Shown here: positions 1 through 8,864 of the stretch, in pieces
How positions within the stretch are numbered: position 1 is the stretch's first letter
Layout of the letters: every line of letters starts with the position of its first letter
Assembly (NCBI RefSeq): GCF_030651745.1
Contig: NZ_JAUSCC010000057.1
Span: forward strand, 1-40,392
Length of the DNA stretch: 40,392 bases
DNA from: Methylophaga sp.
GTDB lineage: Bacteria > Pseudomonadota > Gammaproteobacteria > Nitrosococcales > Methylophagaceae
Direction of reading: 5' to 3'
Translations under genes and position numbers: made by a program
The notes under the pieces: model-generated
The model's input: only the letters and a program-made list of their open reading frames with translations
Databases searched by the model: none
Told to the model about the DNA's origin: nothing

Positions 1-37
1 CGTCATCAAATGTCAGGGCTTCTTGCGCAATTCTCAT
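1..37 (-). CDS. guaB: IMP dehydrogenase, first 12 codons only (partial at window edge)
   Basis: The minus strand from an ATG at 37-35 reads MRIAQEALTFDD up to the window edge. This matches the start of IMP dehydrogenase (E. coli begins MLRIAKEALTFDDV), which oxidises IMP to XMP in guanine nucleotide synthesis. Divergence from xseA is the arrangement known from E. coli and relatives, which supports the call despite the tiny visible part. The catalytic and CBS domains lie outside the window. The start could differ by a codon, since the E. coli protein has one more N-terminal residue. Confidence 0.85.
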   Translation of the reverse strand, partial: MRIAQEALTFDD

Positions 38-75
38 GAGGCGGGTTCCCGAATTTACTGTAATATGATCGACAA

Positions 76-84
76 ATTATATCA
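76..84 (-). promoter_or_regulatory. Candidate extended -10 promoter for guaB
   Basis: On the minus strand the bases read TGATATAAT, a perfect TATAAT hexamer with the upstream TGn of an extended -10 element. Transcription would start near 69, giving a leader of about 30 bases before the guaB ATG. No convincing -35 box is visible, which is tolerable for an extended -10 promoter. The site lies just upstream of the divergent xseA start. Confidence 0.5.
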
Positions 85-99
85 GGAACTTAGTGGTTT

Positions 100-1602
100 A
101 TGGCATCACTTATGACATCGGATTCGCAAGGTAAACTCGCTGCCCGTGCTGTCAAGGATGTATATCCGGTTTCGCGATTGGTCAGAGAAGTCCGGCTCAT
201 GCTGGATGGTTCGTTTCCACTATTGTGGGTCGAAGGGGAAATCTCCAATTTAGCGATGCCAGCTTCCGGGCACATTTACTTCACATTGAAAGACTCAGCT
301 GCGCAAGTGCGCTGTGCCATGTTTCGTGGTCGCAATCAACAATTACGCTTTACCCCGGAAAACGGCATGCAGGTATTACTGCGTGTCAAAGTCACATTGT
401 ATGAAGGTCGTGGTGAATTCCAGCTGGTTGTTGAGCATATGGAAGAGGCGGGTAGTGGCGCATTGCAACGCGCCTACGAAGCCTTAAAAGCCCGACTGGG
501 TCAGGAAGGCTTATTTGATACGGCACATAAAAAACCGCTTCCGACTTTGCCACAAACCATCGGTATTGTGTCTTCACCGGATGGGGCGGCAGTACACGAT
601 ATTTTGCATGTCTTAAGACGTCGTTTCCCGGCCATCAAAGTGATTTTGTATCCGGTGGCTGTGCAGGGGGAGACAGCTCCACGGCAGATTGCCGCGGCTA
701 TTCAAACCGCTGATCAGCGCCAGGAATGTGATTTGCTGATTGTCGGGCGCGGTGGTGGTTCGCTGGAAGATCTGTGGAGTTTCAACGATGAATTGGTCGC
801 CAGAGCCTTATTTGCCTGTCAAATACCGACCATCAGCGCCGTAGGCCATGAAATTGATTTTACCATTGCCGATTTTGTTGCCGATGTCAGAGCGCCAACA
901 CCGTCGGCAGCGGCTGAAATTGCGGTGCCAGAAGCCCGACAACTGGCACTGAATCTACATAATCTATTGCAAAAACTGGGCAGTCGCATTCAACAAAAGT
1001 TGTTTAATGAACAGCGACATATTCGTTATTTATCACAACGCTTACCGAGACCTCAGCAACAGCTGAAACTTCAGCAACAACATCTGAAACGCCTGCAGTT
1101 GCAATTGGATTACAGCTTTCAGCGACGCCTGCAAAGCAAGCAGCAGCAACTGGATTATCTTGCTGCAAGATTACCGCATCCCCAACTGCGGATCAGCTGG
1201 CGGCAAACCCGCTTAAAGGATTTGACGCAGCGATTTGAAAAAGCATTTGCTTTACAACAGCAACAGTTCAGACAACAAAGTCAGAATCTGAATGCTCGCT
1301 TGCAGCGACTGTTACCTGTCTCCCGGTTGAAGCAGCAGCAACAGTTTGTTGCAGCACTTTCCACACAGATCAATCGGCTGACACAGATACAGCTAAATGA
1401 CCATAAACAACAGCTTGCTCAGCTAATGCGTACCTTATCAGTCGTCAGCCCTTTAAATACGCTGGAGCGTGGCTACAGCATCACCAGTGATGCTGAGTCC
1501 GGCAATGTTATTTACCGATCAGAAGATGTGGAAGTTGGCCAATCACTGCAAATCCGTTTATTTGAAGGCCAATTGAACTGCGAAGTACGCGAGAAAAAAT
1601 GA
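100..1602 (+). CDS. xseA: Exodeoxyribonuclease VII large subunit
   Basis: This is the large subunit of ExoVII, which with XseB degrades single-stranded DNA in both directions in the cytoplasm. The 500-residue product has an N-terminal OB-fold region (about residues 20-120). The conserved catalytic segment follows, with GRGGGSLEDLWSFNDE at 216-231 and SAVGHEIDFTIADFV at 246-260. A long glutamine-rich helical region (about 290-445) precedes the C-terminal domain; such a helical arm is normal for the family. An AGGA at 84-87 serves the ATG at 100; an in-frame ATG at 112 is a possible alternative. It is divergent from guaB, and its stop overlaps the next start by four bases (ATGA), so the two plus-strand genes are probably translationally coupled. 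xseB is not in view. Confidence 0.97.
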   Translation: MASLMTSDSQGKLAARAVKDVYPVSRLVREVRLMLDGSFPLLWVEGEISNLAMPASGHIYFTLKDSAAQVRCAMFRGRNQQLRFTPENGMQVLLRVKVTLYEGRGEFQLVVEHMEEAGSGALQRAYEALKARLGQEGLFDTAHKKPLPTLPQTIGIVSSPDGAAVHDILHVLRRRFPAIKVILYPVAVQGETAPRQIAAAIQTADQRQECDLLIVGRGGGSLEDLWSFNDELVARALFACQIPTISAVGHEIDFTIADFVADVRAPTPSAAAEIAVPEARQLALNLHNLLQKLGSRIQQKLFNEQRHIRYLSQRLPRPQQQLKLQQQHLKRLQLQLDYSFQRRLQSKQQQLDYLAARLPHPQLRISWRQTRLKDLTQRFEKAFALQQQQFRQQSQNLNARLQRLLPVSRLKQQQQFVAALSTQINRLTQIQLNDHKQQLAQLMRTLSVVSPLNTLERGYSITSDAESGNVIYRSEDVEVGQSLQIRLFEGQLNCEVREKK

Positions 1603-2438
1603 AATTAAATTTTATCTGTTGGCCCATTCTGTTATTGCTGTGTTCGTCTGTCTGGGCATTACCACAACAATTTCCGGTACCTGGTGGCGTAATCATTCTG
1701 CCGTTGGAAATTGGCGGAAACGTTGCACCTAAAGTCACCTACGAACAACAACAGGTGTTGGTGGTAAAACAGGATTCACAATGGCAGGCTGTGGTTGGCA
1801 TTCCCCTGGCAGCCAAGCCGGGTAACCATAAAGTGCTGGTGGATGACCAAGGTGCGTTGAGCAGTATTTTGTTTGAGGTTAAACATAAATCTTACCCCAC
1901 TCAGCATGTGAATGTTCCCGATGATCGCAAAGTAAATCCTTATGCTGAAGATATGGTTCGCATAGAAGCCGAAACGGCCAAAATTAACAAAGCCTTACGC
2001 AATTGGCGGGTGAGTGATGACGTACCCTTTAATTTTGTCTGGCCGATTGAAGGTCGGGTCAGTGGTTTATTTGGCCGCCGCCGGGTATTTAATGGCGAAG
2101 AACGTAATCCCCATAGTGGAATCGATATTGCGGCACCCACTGGTACAAAAATTATGGCGCCAGCAGATGGTGTTGTGACCGATACCGGCGATTACTTTTT
2201 TAATGGTAATACGGTAATGATTGATCATGGTCAGGGTCTGGTGACCATGTTTTGTCATCTGGATCGGATTGATGTCAAAGTTGGCCAACAGGTTAAACAA
2301 AGGGACATTATTGGTACGGTCGGTGCAACAGGCCGGGTGACTGGGCCACATCTGCATCTGGGAGTCAGTTTGAATGATGCCCGGGTTGAACCTTTATTAT
2401 TCTTTCCCAAGCGTCAGGGTTATCCGTCTTTAGACTGA
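1599..2438 (+). CDS. Secreted M23 (LytM-type) metallopeptidase
   Basis: This is a predicted zinc peptidase of the periplasm or envelope acting on peptidoglycan cross-links. The 279-residue protein starts with a signal peptide (hydrophobic residues 5-19, likely cut after ALA-type residues near 20). A beta-rich N-terminal region follows (about 25-140). The C-terminal LytM domain (about 147-270) carries HSGID (H172, D176) and HLHLG (H251, H253), the expected zinc ligands and catalytic histidines, plus H220. All key residues are present, so it looks like an active enzyme and not a degenerate EnvC/NlpD-type activator. It is coupled to xseA through an ATGA overlap. Its 3' end overlaps the convergent histidine kinase by 19 bases. 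The exact cleavage specificity cannot be read from the sequence. Confidence 0.93.
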   Translation: MKLNFICWPILLLLCSSVWALPQQFPVPGGVIILPLEIGGNVAPKVTYEQQQVLVVKQDSQWQAVVGIPLAAKPGNHKVLVDDQGALSSILFEVKHKSYPTQHVNVPDDRKVNPYAEDMVRIEAETAKINKALRNWRVSDDVPFNFVWPIEGRVSGLFGRRRVFNGEERNPHSGIDIAAPTGTKIMAPADGVVTDTGDYFFNGNTVMIDHGQGLVTMFCHLDRIDVKVGQQVKQRDIIGTVGATGRVTGPHLHLGVSLNDARVEPLLFFPKRQGYPSLD

Positions 2439-5104
2439 TCTGCTGGTACGGCATACTGATTTAATAATTCTGTTAGCAGACTAAAATTGACCGGTTTGGT
2501 GAGATAAGCGGTAAACAAACCTTCTGCCTGTTGTAGATCATATGGCATAGCGGCAGCGGTTACGGCTATCACCGGGATATGGCGGATCTTTGGATTGGCG
2601 ATGATTTGTTCGGTAGCCTGTAAGCCACTTATCCCTGGAAGATTAATATCCATCAGGATTACTTCCGGTATATTGTTTTCCAACCACTTCAATCCGGCTT
2701 CAGCCGTTTTGCAGACATGTAATTGATATTGCGGCAAGCGGTCAAAAAAAGCTTCCATCAGTTTGATATTGGCCGGATTATCTTCGATATGCAGAACCAC
2801 CGCGCCGGTATGAGATTTAAACGGGTTTTCAGCATCAACAGTAGAGGATTGCTGACTCAGACTTGTGTGGTGAAGTGTCTGGGTGGTTATGGGTAATTCA
2901 ACCCAGAATCGACTGCCTATGTTTTCGGCACTTTCAAAGCCAATGTGACCATTCATGGCTTTGATAAGCCGTTGGGTTACGATGAGGCCCACACCAGTAC
3001 CTTCGATTCCTGAGTTTTCTTGTCCCAATCGATCAAATGCCGTAAACAGATAGGCTTGTTTATCCTGCGGAATCCCGATACCGGTATCTTTGACGGTTAT
3101 TCGCAGGCGATTATGATTATGGATAATCTCACCGCTGATAATGACCTCACCACCAGGTCGGTTATATTTGATGGCATTACTGACCAGATTAATCAATATT
3201 TGCTTGAGTTTGGTTAAGTCAGCAAGTACCAGATGAGCGGGTAGTTCATCAGTTATGATGTCGACCTTATACCGTGTAGCCAGATTTTGCAGCATCGGTA
3301 AACAATATTTAATAGCAATATTGACATCTACCGGTTCAATGGATACTTCGACGGTACCGGTCTCAATTTTTGCCAGCTCCAATACGTCATTAATCAGCTT
3401 GAGCAGATGCTCCCCGCTTTGAATGATTAACTTCAGACTATCCTGCTGAGTTTCGTTGAGGGGAGCCATCTTATCGCTCTGTAATAAATGAGCAAATCCT
3501 AAAACGGCATTTAATGGTGTACGAAGTTCATGACTCATAGCTGACAGAAATTCGGATTTGGCCTGGTTGGCTTTTTCGGCTTCTTCTTTGGCTGCAATCA
3601 GCGCCAGATGCTCGGCTTTTTGCAAGGATATATCACGGGCAATACCGGTAAAGAAATAATGACCTTCCCATTTAAAGGCACTTAAGGTCAATTCAATAGG
3701 AATGATTTGACCGCTTTTATGCAAGGCTTCCAACTGAATGGGTTGACCAATTATTTTGGATTGCTCTGTGCTGAGAAAACGCGACATGCCAGCTTCATGA
3801 TGTTGGCGATGTTGAGCAGGCATCAGCCGGGTAATATTCTGACCGATGATTTCTTCGGGTTGATAACCGAACAAACGAACTGAGGCGACATTAAAATTTT
3901 GAATAATGCCGGTTTCATCAATAGTGATAACCCCTTCCATTGTATGATTCAGCAAAGTTTGTAAACGTTCACTTTCGCGTTTAGCTTTATCCTCCAGTAG
4001 TTTGCCTTTTTCCAGCTCAGCTGCCAGGGCGGCAGTTTGCAAGGCGATCTGTTGACTTAATACCTTGGTATGATGCCGTTTGATGAAATAACCCACAGCG
4101 GTTAGAGCTGCAAGCAGGATTAAGGAAAATAGCAGCCATCTCAGCCATATGGATAAGCTGGGAGTGGGGTCATAGATAAACCCCTCCAGCCGTTGAGCAT
4201 CCTTAATTAAACCTAATTGTTGATAATGCTCAGCAATCCTTTGCCAGCGCTCGAGCGTCATATGGCCTAGTGAGACGGTTGGATATAAACTGAGTTCGCT
4301 GAGTTTTTCCGCTTCAAATTCCAGATGTGACCGTGATTTATTTTGACTGTTATAGTTTTTTTCAATCACCTCAATCATTTCATGAGGCTGCTCCAGCGCG
4401 TATTGCCAGCCACGTATGGTGGCATCTCTGAAGGCATCAACGATTTGCGGCTGACGTTTCAAGTACTGTTCGGAAGTAAAAATAATATCGCTATAGAAAT
4501 TGATATTGAATTCATGTGGTGACAGAGTGCGGTAATTTACGCCTTTCTCTCTCATCCAGAAGGGTTCATTGGAAATATAAGCAGTAAGCGCATCCACTTT
4601 GCCAGCAATCAGATTGTCAATGTCGTCTGGAGTAGGGTCCACAATGTTGAGTTGGTAGGGATGAATATTAAATCTCAGCAGCATAGCCGATAAATCATCG
4701 GCATAAGATTGCCGAGTCACGGTTTTGCCGATGAAGTCGTTAGGATGGTTTATATCTGAATCGGCCTGGACCAGCCAAGTATAAGGACTGCTTTGAAAGA
4801 TTGCTGCTAGAGCGACAAACGGACGGCCTTTTAGTCTTTCTACCACTAGCCCCGCACCGGAAATACCAAAGTCAACATCACCGTTTTCAACTTCGTTAAA
4901 CGGAGCTTTCTGGCCATTGAGAATGTTAACGGCGAGCCCGGCTTCCTGATAAAAACCTTTTTCTAATGCGGCATAGATACCGGCAAATTGAAATTGATGC
5001 TGCCAGTGAAGTTTGATTGAAACGGGAGTTAGCTTCTGATTTGCATCATTTGCCAGCACTATGTTGGCAAATACCAATAGGACAAGGCCGATCAATCGAT
5101 ACAT
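2420..5104 (-). CDS. Hybrid sensor histidine kinase with NMT1/THI5-like periplasmic sensor
   Basis: This is an 894-residue membrane signalling protein. A signal-like hydrophobic N-terminus (1-18) leads to an NMT1/THI5-like solute-binding domain (about 25-300), the fold that binds thiamine-pyrimidine precursors or similar small ligands. A transmembrane helix (about 319-341) is followed by a PAS domain (about 378-495, with FGYQPEEIIGQN). Next come HisKA with SHELRTP (phosphoacceptor H525) and a HATPase domain (N643, DTGIGIP from D673, GTGVGL at 702-707). A receiver domain closes the protein with D819, T849 and K870. All catalytic residues are present. No separate response regulator or output domain is adjacent, so the downstream partner is unknown. 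It lies after lptB with a 160-base gap and probably has its own promoter. The ligand is not predictable beyond the family resemblance. Confidence 0.93.
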   Translation of the reverse strand: MYRLIGLVLLVFANIVLANDANQKLTPVSIKLHWQHQFQFAGIYAALEKGFYQEAGLAVNILNGQKAPFNEVENGDVDFGISGAGLVVERLKGRPFVALAAIFQSSPYTWLVQADSDINHPNDFIGKTVTRQSYADDLSAMLLRFNIHPYQLNIVDPTPDDIDNLIAGKVDALTAYISNEPFWMREKGVNYRTLSPHEFNINFYSDIIFTSEQYLKRQPQIVDAFRDATIRGWQYALEQPHEMIEVIEKNYNSQNKSRSHLEFEAEKLSELSLYPTVSLGHMTLERWQRIAEHYQQLGLIKDAQRLEGFIYDPTPSLSIWLRWLLFSLILLAALTAVGYFIKRHHTKVLSQQIALQTAALAAELEKGKLLEDKAKRESERLQTLLNHTMEGVITIDETGIIQNFNVASVRLFGYQPEEIIGQNITRLMPAQHRQHHEAGMSRFLSTEQSKIIGQPIQLEALHKSGQIIPIELTLSAFKWEGHYFFTGIARDISLQKAEHLALIAAKEEAEKANQAKSEFLSAMSHELRTPLNAVLGFAHLLQSDKMAPLNETQQDSLKLIIQSGEHLLKLINDVLELAKIETGTVEVSIEPVDVNIAIKYCLPMLQNLATRYKVDIITDELPAHLVLADLTKLKQILINLVSNAIKYNRPGGEVIISGEIIHNHNRLRITVKDTGIGIPQDKQAYLFTAFDRLGQENSGIEGTGVGLIVTQRLIKAMNGHIGFESAENIGSRFWVELPITTQTLHHTSLSQQSSTVDAENPFKSHTGAVVLHIEDNPANIKLMEAFFDRLPQYQLHVCKTAEAGLKWLENNIPEVILMDINLPGISGLQATEQIIANPKIRHIPVIAVTAAAMPYDLQQAEGLFTAYLTKPVNFSLLTELLNQYAVPADQSKDG

Positions 5105-5264
5105 AAAAAGTACTCAAACAGAGTTCAATTCATCTTACCCTACTGATCTGTGGAATGACCAGAAACTTATTGTGGAAATTGGTAGGTTCTGTTTACCTTT
5201 CAGAGCCACCACTGCTGGAGGCACATTTCGTCCAACAAGGCGACATCAACAGACTCTAGTGAGT

Positions 5265-5990
5265 TTACAAGCGGAAGTCCCGTCCCAGATAAACGCTAAG
5301 TACACGCTTATCCTGGAGGATTTCATCAGGCGTTCCTTTGGAAATCACTTCACCTTCATTAAAGATGTAGGCTCTTTCACAAACGCTCAGTGTTTCGCGG
5401 ACATTATGGTCGGTAATTAAAATACCGATACCCCGTGCAGCAAGCGCTTTGATAATACCTTGTATATCCAGAACGGAAATTGGATCAACACCGGCAAAAG
5501 GTTCATCCAGCAAAATAAATTGTGGATCCATGGCCAGGGCTCTGGCGATTTCCACCCGGCGTCTTTCACCACCGGATAGCGCCATGCCTAATGATTTGCG
5601 GATATGACTGATGTGAAATTCTTCCAGCAATCTTTCAAGTAACTGCTGTTTAGCATCAAGGCTAAGATCTTTTCTGGTTTCGATAATGGCGTAAAGGTTA
5701 TCTTCAACCGACAGCTTACGAAACACCGAGGCTTCCTGAGGCAGATAACCAATACCTAATTGAGCTCGTTTATGGATAGGTTCGTGGGTAAGTTCTCGTT
5801 GATCGAGAAAAATACTGCCGTGATCAACCGGAATTAAGCCAACGATCATATAAAAACTGGTGGTTTTACCAGCCCCATTGGGGCCGAGCAAACCAACAAT
5901 TTCACCGCTGTTTACTTCCAGGGAAATATTTTTAACAACCAGCCTATCGCCATATTGCTTGGCGAGCGACCTTGCAGAAAGCTGACTCAT
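5265..5990 (-). CDS. lptB: LPS export ABC transporter ATP-binding protein LptB
   Basis: This cytoplasmic ATPase powers LptFG, which extracts lipopolysaccharide from the inner membrane. The 241 residues match the usual length. They carry Walker [10 protein letters not shown] (36-44), Q85 in the Q-loop, signature LSGGE (138-142), Walker B FILLDEP (158-164) and the switch H195. It follows lptA by 14 bases in the conserved order kdsD-kdsC-lptC-lptA-lptB, so co-transcription is likely. In most gammaproteobacteria rpoN comes next; here a hybrid kinase does instead. lptF and lptG are not in the window, which is normal. Confidence 0.97.
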   Translation of the reverse strand: MSQLSARSLAKQYGDRLVVKNISLEVNSGEIVGLLGPNGAGKTTSFYMIVGLIPVDHGSIFLDQRELTHEPIHKRAQLGIGYLPQEASVFRKLSVEDNLYAIIETRKDLSLDAKQQLLERLLEEFHISHIRKSLGMALSGGERRRVEIARALAMDPQFILLDEPFAGVDPISVLDIQGIIKALAARGIGILITDHNVRETLSVCERAYIFNEGEVISKGTPDEILQDKRVLSVYLGRDFRL

Positions 5991-6004
5991 TTAAATTCCG
6001 TGAT

Positions 6005-6814
6005 TTATTCAGGATTCATTTGCAGATATCGCGCACTAACCCAGCCAATAATTGCTTTATCGCCGCTCATACCACGTACTTGAATCCATTCTGGCTGACG
6101 CGTTAACACAATTACTTCGGTGTTTTCTAAGAAAGCACCAATACGTTCATATTGAGTACCGGGACCGGTTCTAACATTTAATGTTGTCTGAGTAATCGCT
6201 GTGGGATAACTCATCTCTGATTGCTGTTCAGGAGCCTCGGTCAATGGTTGTGGCGTTTGAACAGCAGGTCTTGCTGGTTTAGCGTTATTTTTTTCACGTT
6301 GGCCTGGAGGCTGAATGGTGATGTGAACCCGGCCACTGGTTTGTTGTTGGCCATCGACAGTAACGGGTCTGGAGTTGGCTATAACAATGTTTTTATCAAT
6401 ATCATATTCGATATGATTACCGCGAAACTCATCGCCGGATTGCCAGACATAACCTTGACCAACTAAGTAAATCCGTTGCGTACGGGCGTGATATTCCATC
6501 TGTAACGCTTTGGCCTTGACCGGTTTATCACCTTCTTTGTGAACCTGTTCGTAGGTCGCCAGATTGCCTTCAGCAATGGCTTTTTCCAGTTCACGGTTTT
6601 CGTCATAAAAGAAGGTAATGACATCACCTTCAATGCGTAAAGTACCCTGAGTTAATATCGCCTTACCTTTGTATTGGGTGACGCCAGACTGATCGTCCAG
6701 CTGCGCATGATCTGCTTCGATATTGATGGGTTGCTCACGATCGCTGGGCAAAGCGAGGGCAATCGACGGGATTGCTGTCAGAACCCAAAGCAGATTAATT
6801 AACAGGTGGCGCAT
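6005..6814 (-). CDS. lptA: LPS transport periplasmic protein LptA fused to a C-terminal SH3 domain
   Basis: LptA forms the periplasmic bridge that carries LPS from LptC to LptD. The signal peptide covers residues 1-21. The OstA/LptA beta-jellyroll domain covers about 27-167 (INIEADHAQLDDQSGVTQYKG, later IEYDIDKNIVIANS). After this the protein continues where typical LptA (about 185 residues) ends. A Pro/Gln-rich linker (about 168-205) leads to a bacterial SH3 domain (about 207-266: LNVRTGPGTQYERIG, then GWVSARYLQ). Total length is 269. It overlaps lptC by 20 bases. SH3b domains commonly bind peptidoglycan or peptides, so the addition may anchor or regulate the bridge; that role is inference. 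Confidence 0.94.
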   Translation of the reverse strand: MRHLLINLLWVLTAIPSIALALPSDREQPINIEADHAQLDDQSGVTQYKGKAILTQGTLRIEGDVITFFYDENRELEKAIAEGNLATYEQVHKEGDKPVKAKALQMEYHARTQRIYLVGQGYVWQSGDEFRGNHIEYDIDKNIVIANSRPVTVDGQQQTSGRVHITIQPPGQREKNNAKPARPAVQTPQPLTEAPEQQSEMSYPTAITQTTLNVRTGPGTQYERIGAFLENTEVIVLTRQPEWIQVRGMSGDKAIIGWVSARYLQMNPE

Positions 6815-7364
6815 TGTATTGTCCTCTCACCCTAGAGTGCAGATTGATAGTTTCTTCTTGTAAAGCCGCATGAAACCCGACGGAATGGGTATCGCCATGC
6901 GGCGATTTCATGGTCACCGGCTGATCGGTATAGGCCGTATTATGAACGGTATCCAGATTCAAAACCTCAGTTAATAACTGTATTTCCGGTTGATCTTTGT
7001 TGGTAATAATAACATTGCCGGTGAGAAGAATGTTTTCGCCTTCACCTTGCGTTTCAGCATGGTCCGACTCAATGATCCAATCATTGTTTTCCTGGGCAAT
7101 AAACAAGGTATTCGGGTTGAAAATTTCAGTACGATCATTTTCCGGATAGTGATACAGAGTATCTCCGGTGATGATACGAGACGGTTTACCGTTAATGTCC
7201 ATTACGGTGAGTTTGAAATCTGTCATACCAAAATCAATGCTGTATTGCACTGCTGCCTCTGGTTTAGGCGGTTCTGGTCGGGTAAATAGCATCCACAAAC
7301 TGATCACTGCCAATAGCAGTAAACCAATTTTGAGATAGCTGGGTATATTAAAAATGGCGTTCAA
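6795..7364 (-). CDS. lptC: LPS export inner-membrane-anchored protein LptC
   Basis: LptC is a bitopic inner-membrane protein that receives LPS from LptBFG and passes it to LptA. The 189-residue product has one N-terminal transmembrane helix (about 10-27) and a periplasmic beta-jellyroll domain. Segments typical of the family include FKLTVMDINGKPSRIITGDTL, a LTGNVIIT strand near residue 113 and the C-terminal YTDQPVTMKSP. It overlaps kdsC by 17 bases upstream and lptA by 20 bases downstream, as expected of a tightly packed operon. Length and position both fit. Confidence 0.94.
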   Translation of the reverse strand: MNAIFNIPSYLKIGLLLLAVISLWMLFTRPEPPKPEAAVQYSIDFGMTDFKLTVMDINGKPSRIITGDTLYHYPENDRTEIFNPNTLFIAQENNDWIIESDHAETQGEGENILLTGNVIITNKDQPEIQLLTEVLNLDTVHNTAYTDQPVTMKSPHGDTHSVGFHAALQEETINLHSRVRGQYNAPPVN

Positions 7365-7869
7365 TTTGGTCCTGCAGGGTGCCCTGTCCTTCCATAATTA
7401 ATTCACATACATCACGAGCCGCACCTTTTCCACCTCTGGAAGGTGTGATCCAGTGCGCGTGTTTTTTCACCACCGCATCAGCATCTTGCACTGCAATCGC
7501 CAGTCCAACTCTGCTCATAATCGATAAATCCACCCAGTCATCGCCAACATAAGCACATTGCTCAGGTTTCAATTTGAGGGTTTTCAGCAGTTCTTCAAAA
7601 GCCGGTAGTTTTACTTTTTGTCCTTGATAGACAAGATTGATTCCGAGGCTTTGCATACGATGTTCCACCACTCTGGAGGTGCGGCCGGTAATGATAGCAA
7701 TATCGACACCGGTATATTGCAGCAGTTTCATGCCATGACCATCACGCGAGTGAAAGGCTTTATATTCTTCGCCATCATCGCCGATGATAATACTGCCATC
7801 AGTCAGTACACCATCGACATCAAAAATCACCAGCTTAATTTGTTTGGCGCGAGCCGTTATATCTTGCAT
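7348..7869 (-). CDS. kdsC: 3-deoxy-D-manno-octulosonate 8-phosphate phosphatase KdsC
   Basis: KdsC dephosphorylates Kdo-8-phosphate to Kdo in the cytoplasm, supplying the inner-core sugar of LPS. It is a 173-residue HAD-family enzyme lacking a large cap domain, as usual for KdsC. Motif I is FDVDGVLTDG (nucleophile D17, acid/base D19), motif II is the IITGR segment, and the acidic motif IV is GDDWVDLSIM. A glycine-rich SRGGKGAARDVCELI segment near the C-terminus is characteristic. It sits between kdsD and lptC and overlaps lptC by 17 bases. Confidence 0.96.
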   Translation of the reverse strand: MQDITARAKQIKLVIFDVDGVLTDGSIIIGDDGEEYKAFHSRDGHGMKLLQYTGVDIAIITGRTSRVVEHRMQSLGINLVYQGQKVKLPAFEELLKTLKLKPEQCAYVGDDWVDLSIMSRVGLAIAVQDADAVVKKHAHWITPSRGGKGAARDVCELIMEGQGTLQDQIERHF

Positions 7870-7886
7870 CTTTGTTTTCCTGGAAA

Positions 7887-8864
7887 TCAGACGACACCGG
7901 CACGCAATAAGTCGTGCATATTCAGTGCGCCAGTGAGGTTATTATCTTTGTCTGTAATCAACAGACCATTGATTTTGTATTGTTGCATCATCTGCAATGC
8001 TTCGGCGGCCAGCATCTCTGCCCGGCCAGTTTTGCAATGACGGGTCATATGATCTTTCAGTGGTGCGGTCAGAATATTCACTTCCTGCGCCAGCACGCGA
8101 CGCAAATCACCATCGGTGAAGATCCCGGTTAATTTACCTTCATTATCGACCACCGCCGTCATGCCCAGACTTTTATTGGACATTTCAATCAAGGCATCAC
8201 GTAATAAAGCCTGTTCATTGACCTGAGGAATCGCGGCACCAATATGCATGATGTCACTGACTCGCAGTAATAAACGTCGACCTAGATTGCCACCCGGATG
8301 GGAAAGGGCAAAATCCTCAGCGGTAAAACCACGGGTTTCCAATAAAGCAATCGCCAAAGCATCGCCCATCACCAAGGCGACCGTCGTACTCGATGTCGGC
8401 GCTAAACCAAGTGGACAGGCTTCTTTAAATACACTGACATTAATCACCGCATCCGCACATGAAGAAAGTGTCGAGTCCATCCGGCCGCTCATGGTAATTA
8501 ACGGCACACCCAGACGTTTAATCAAAGGCAAAATCGTCAGGATCTCAGTGGTTTCACCGGAGTTTGACAATGCCAATACCACGTCCTTATCGGTGATCAT
8601 GCCCAAATCACCATGACTGGCTTCACCGGGATGAACAAAAAATGCCGGACTGCCAGTACTGGCTAAGGTGGCCGCAATTTTACTGCCGATATGGCCGGAT
8701 TTGCCCATGCCAATCACCACGATTCGTCCCTGACATTGCAGCAGATACTCGCAGGCACGAACAAAATCATCATCGATCCGATCCCGCAACAACATCACGG
8801 CTTCCAGTTCAGTATCAATGACCGCCAGCGCCAGTTTTTTTAATTTTTCCGCATCAATCTTCAT
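7887..8864 (-). CDS. kdsD: Arabinose-5-phosphate isomerase KdsD
   Basis: KdsD converts ribulose-5-phosphate to arabinose-5-phosphate, the first step of Kdo synthesis. The 325-residue protein has an N-terminal SIS sugar-isomerase domain (about 35-180) with GMGKSGHIGSKIAATLASTG and LSNSGETTEI. A conserved LSHPGGNLGRRLL segment follows, and then two CBS domains (about 205-262 and 270-325). The order and length match E. coli KdsD. The start overlaps the end of the upstream exchanger gene by four bases, so they are likely translated from one message. Confidence 0.96.
   Translation of the reverse strand: MKIDAEKLKKLALAVIDTELEAVMLLRDRIDDDFVRACEYLLQCQGRIVVIGMGKSGHIGSKIAATLASTGSPAFFVHPGEASHGDLGMITDKDVVLALSNSGETTEILTILPLIKRLGVPLITMSGRMDSTLSSCADAVINVSVFKEACPLGLAPTSSTTVALVMGDALAIALLETRGFTAEDFALSHPGGNLGRRLLLRVSDIMHIGAAIPQVNEQALLRDALIEMSNKSLGMTAVVDNEGKLTGIFTDGDLRRVLAQEVNILTAPLKDHMTRHCKTGRAEMLAAEALQMMQQYKINGLLITDKDNNLTGALNMHDLLRAGVV

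Noticed and set aside
970..1430. The glutamine-rich repeats in xseA as a novel repeat domain
   Set aside because: A long helical, repetitive arm is a normal part of the ExoVII large subunit.
5061..5420. A 119-codon plus-strand open frame between the kinase and lptB
   Set aside because: It is antisense to the start of the kinase gene and the end of lptB, both of which are certain, and its translation shows no family features.
7618..8040. A 140-codon plus-strand open frame opposite kdsC and kdsD
   Set aside because: It is antisense to two well-supported genes; long antisense frames are common here and this one has no recognisable features.
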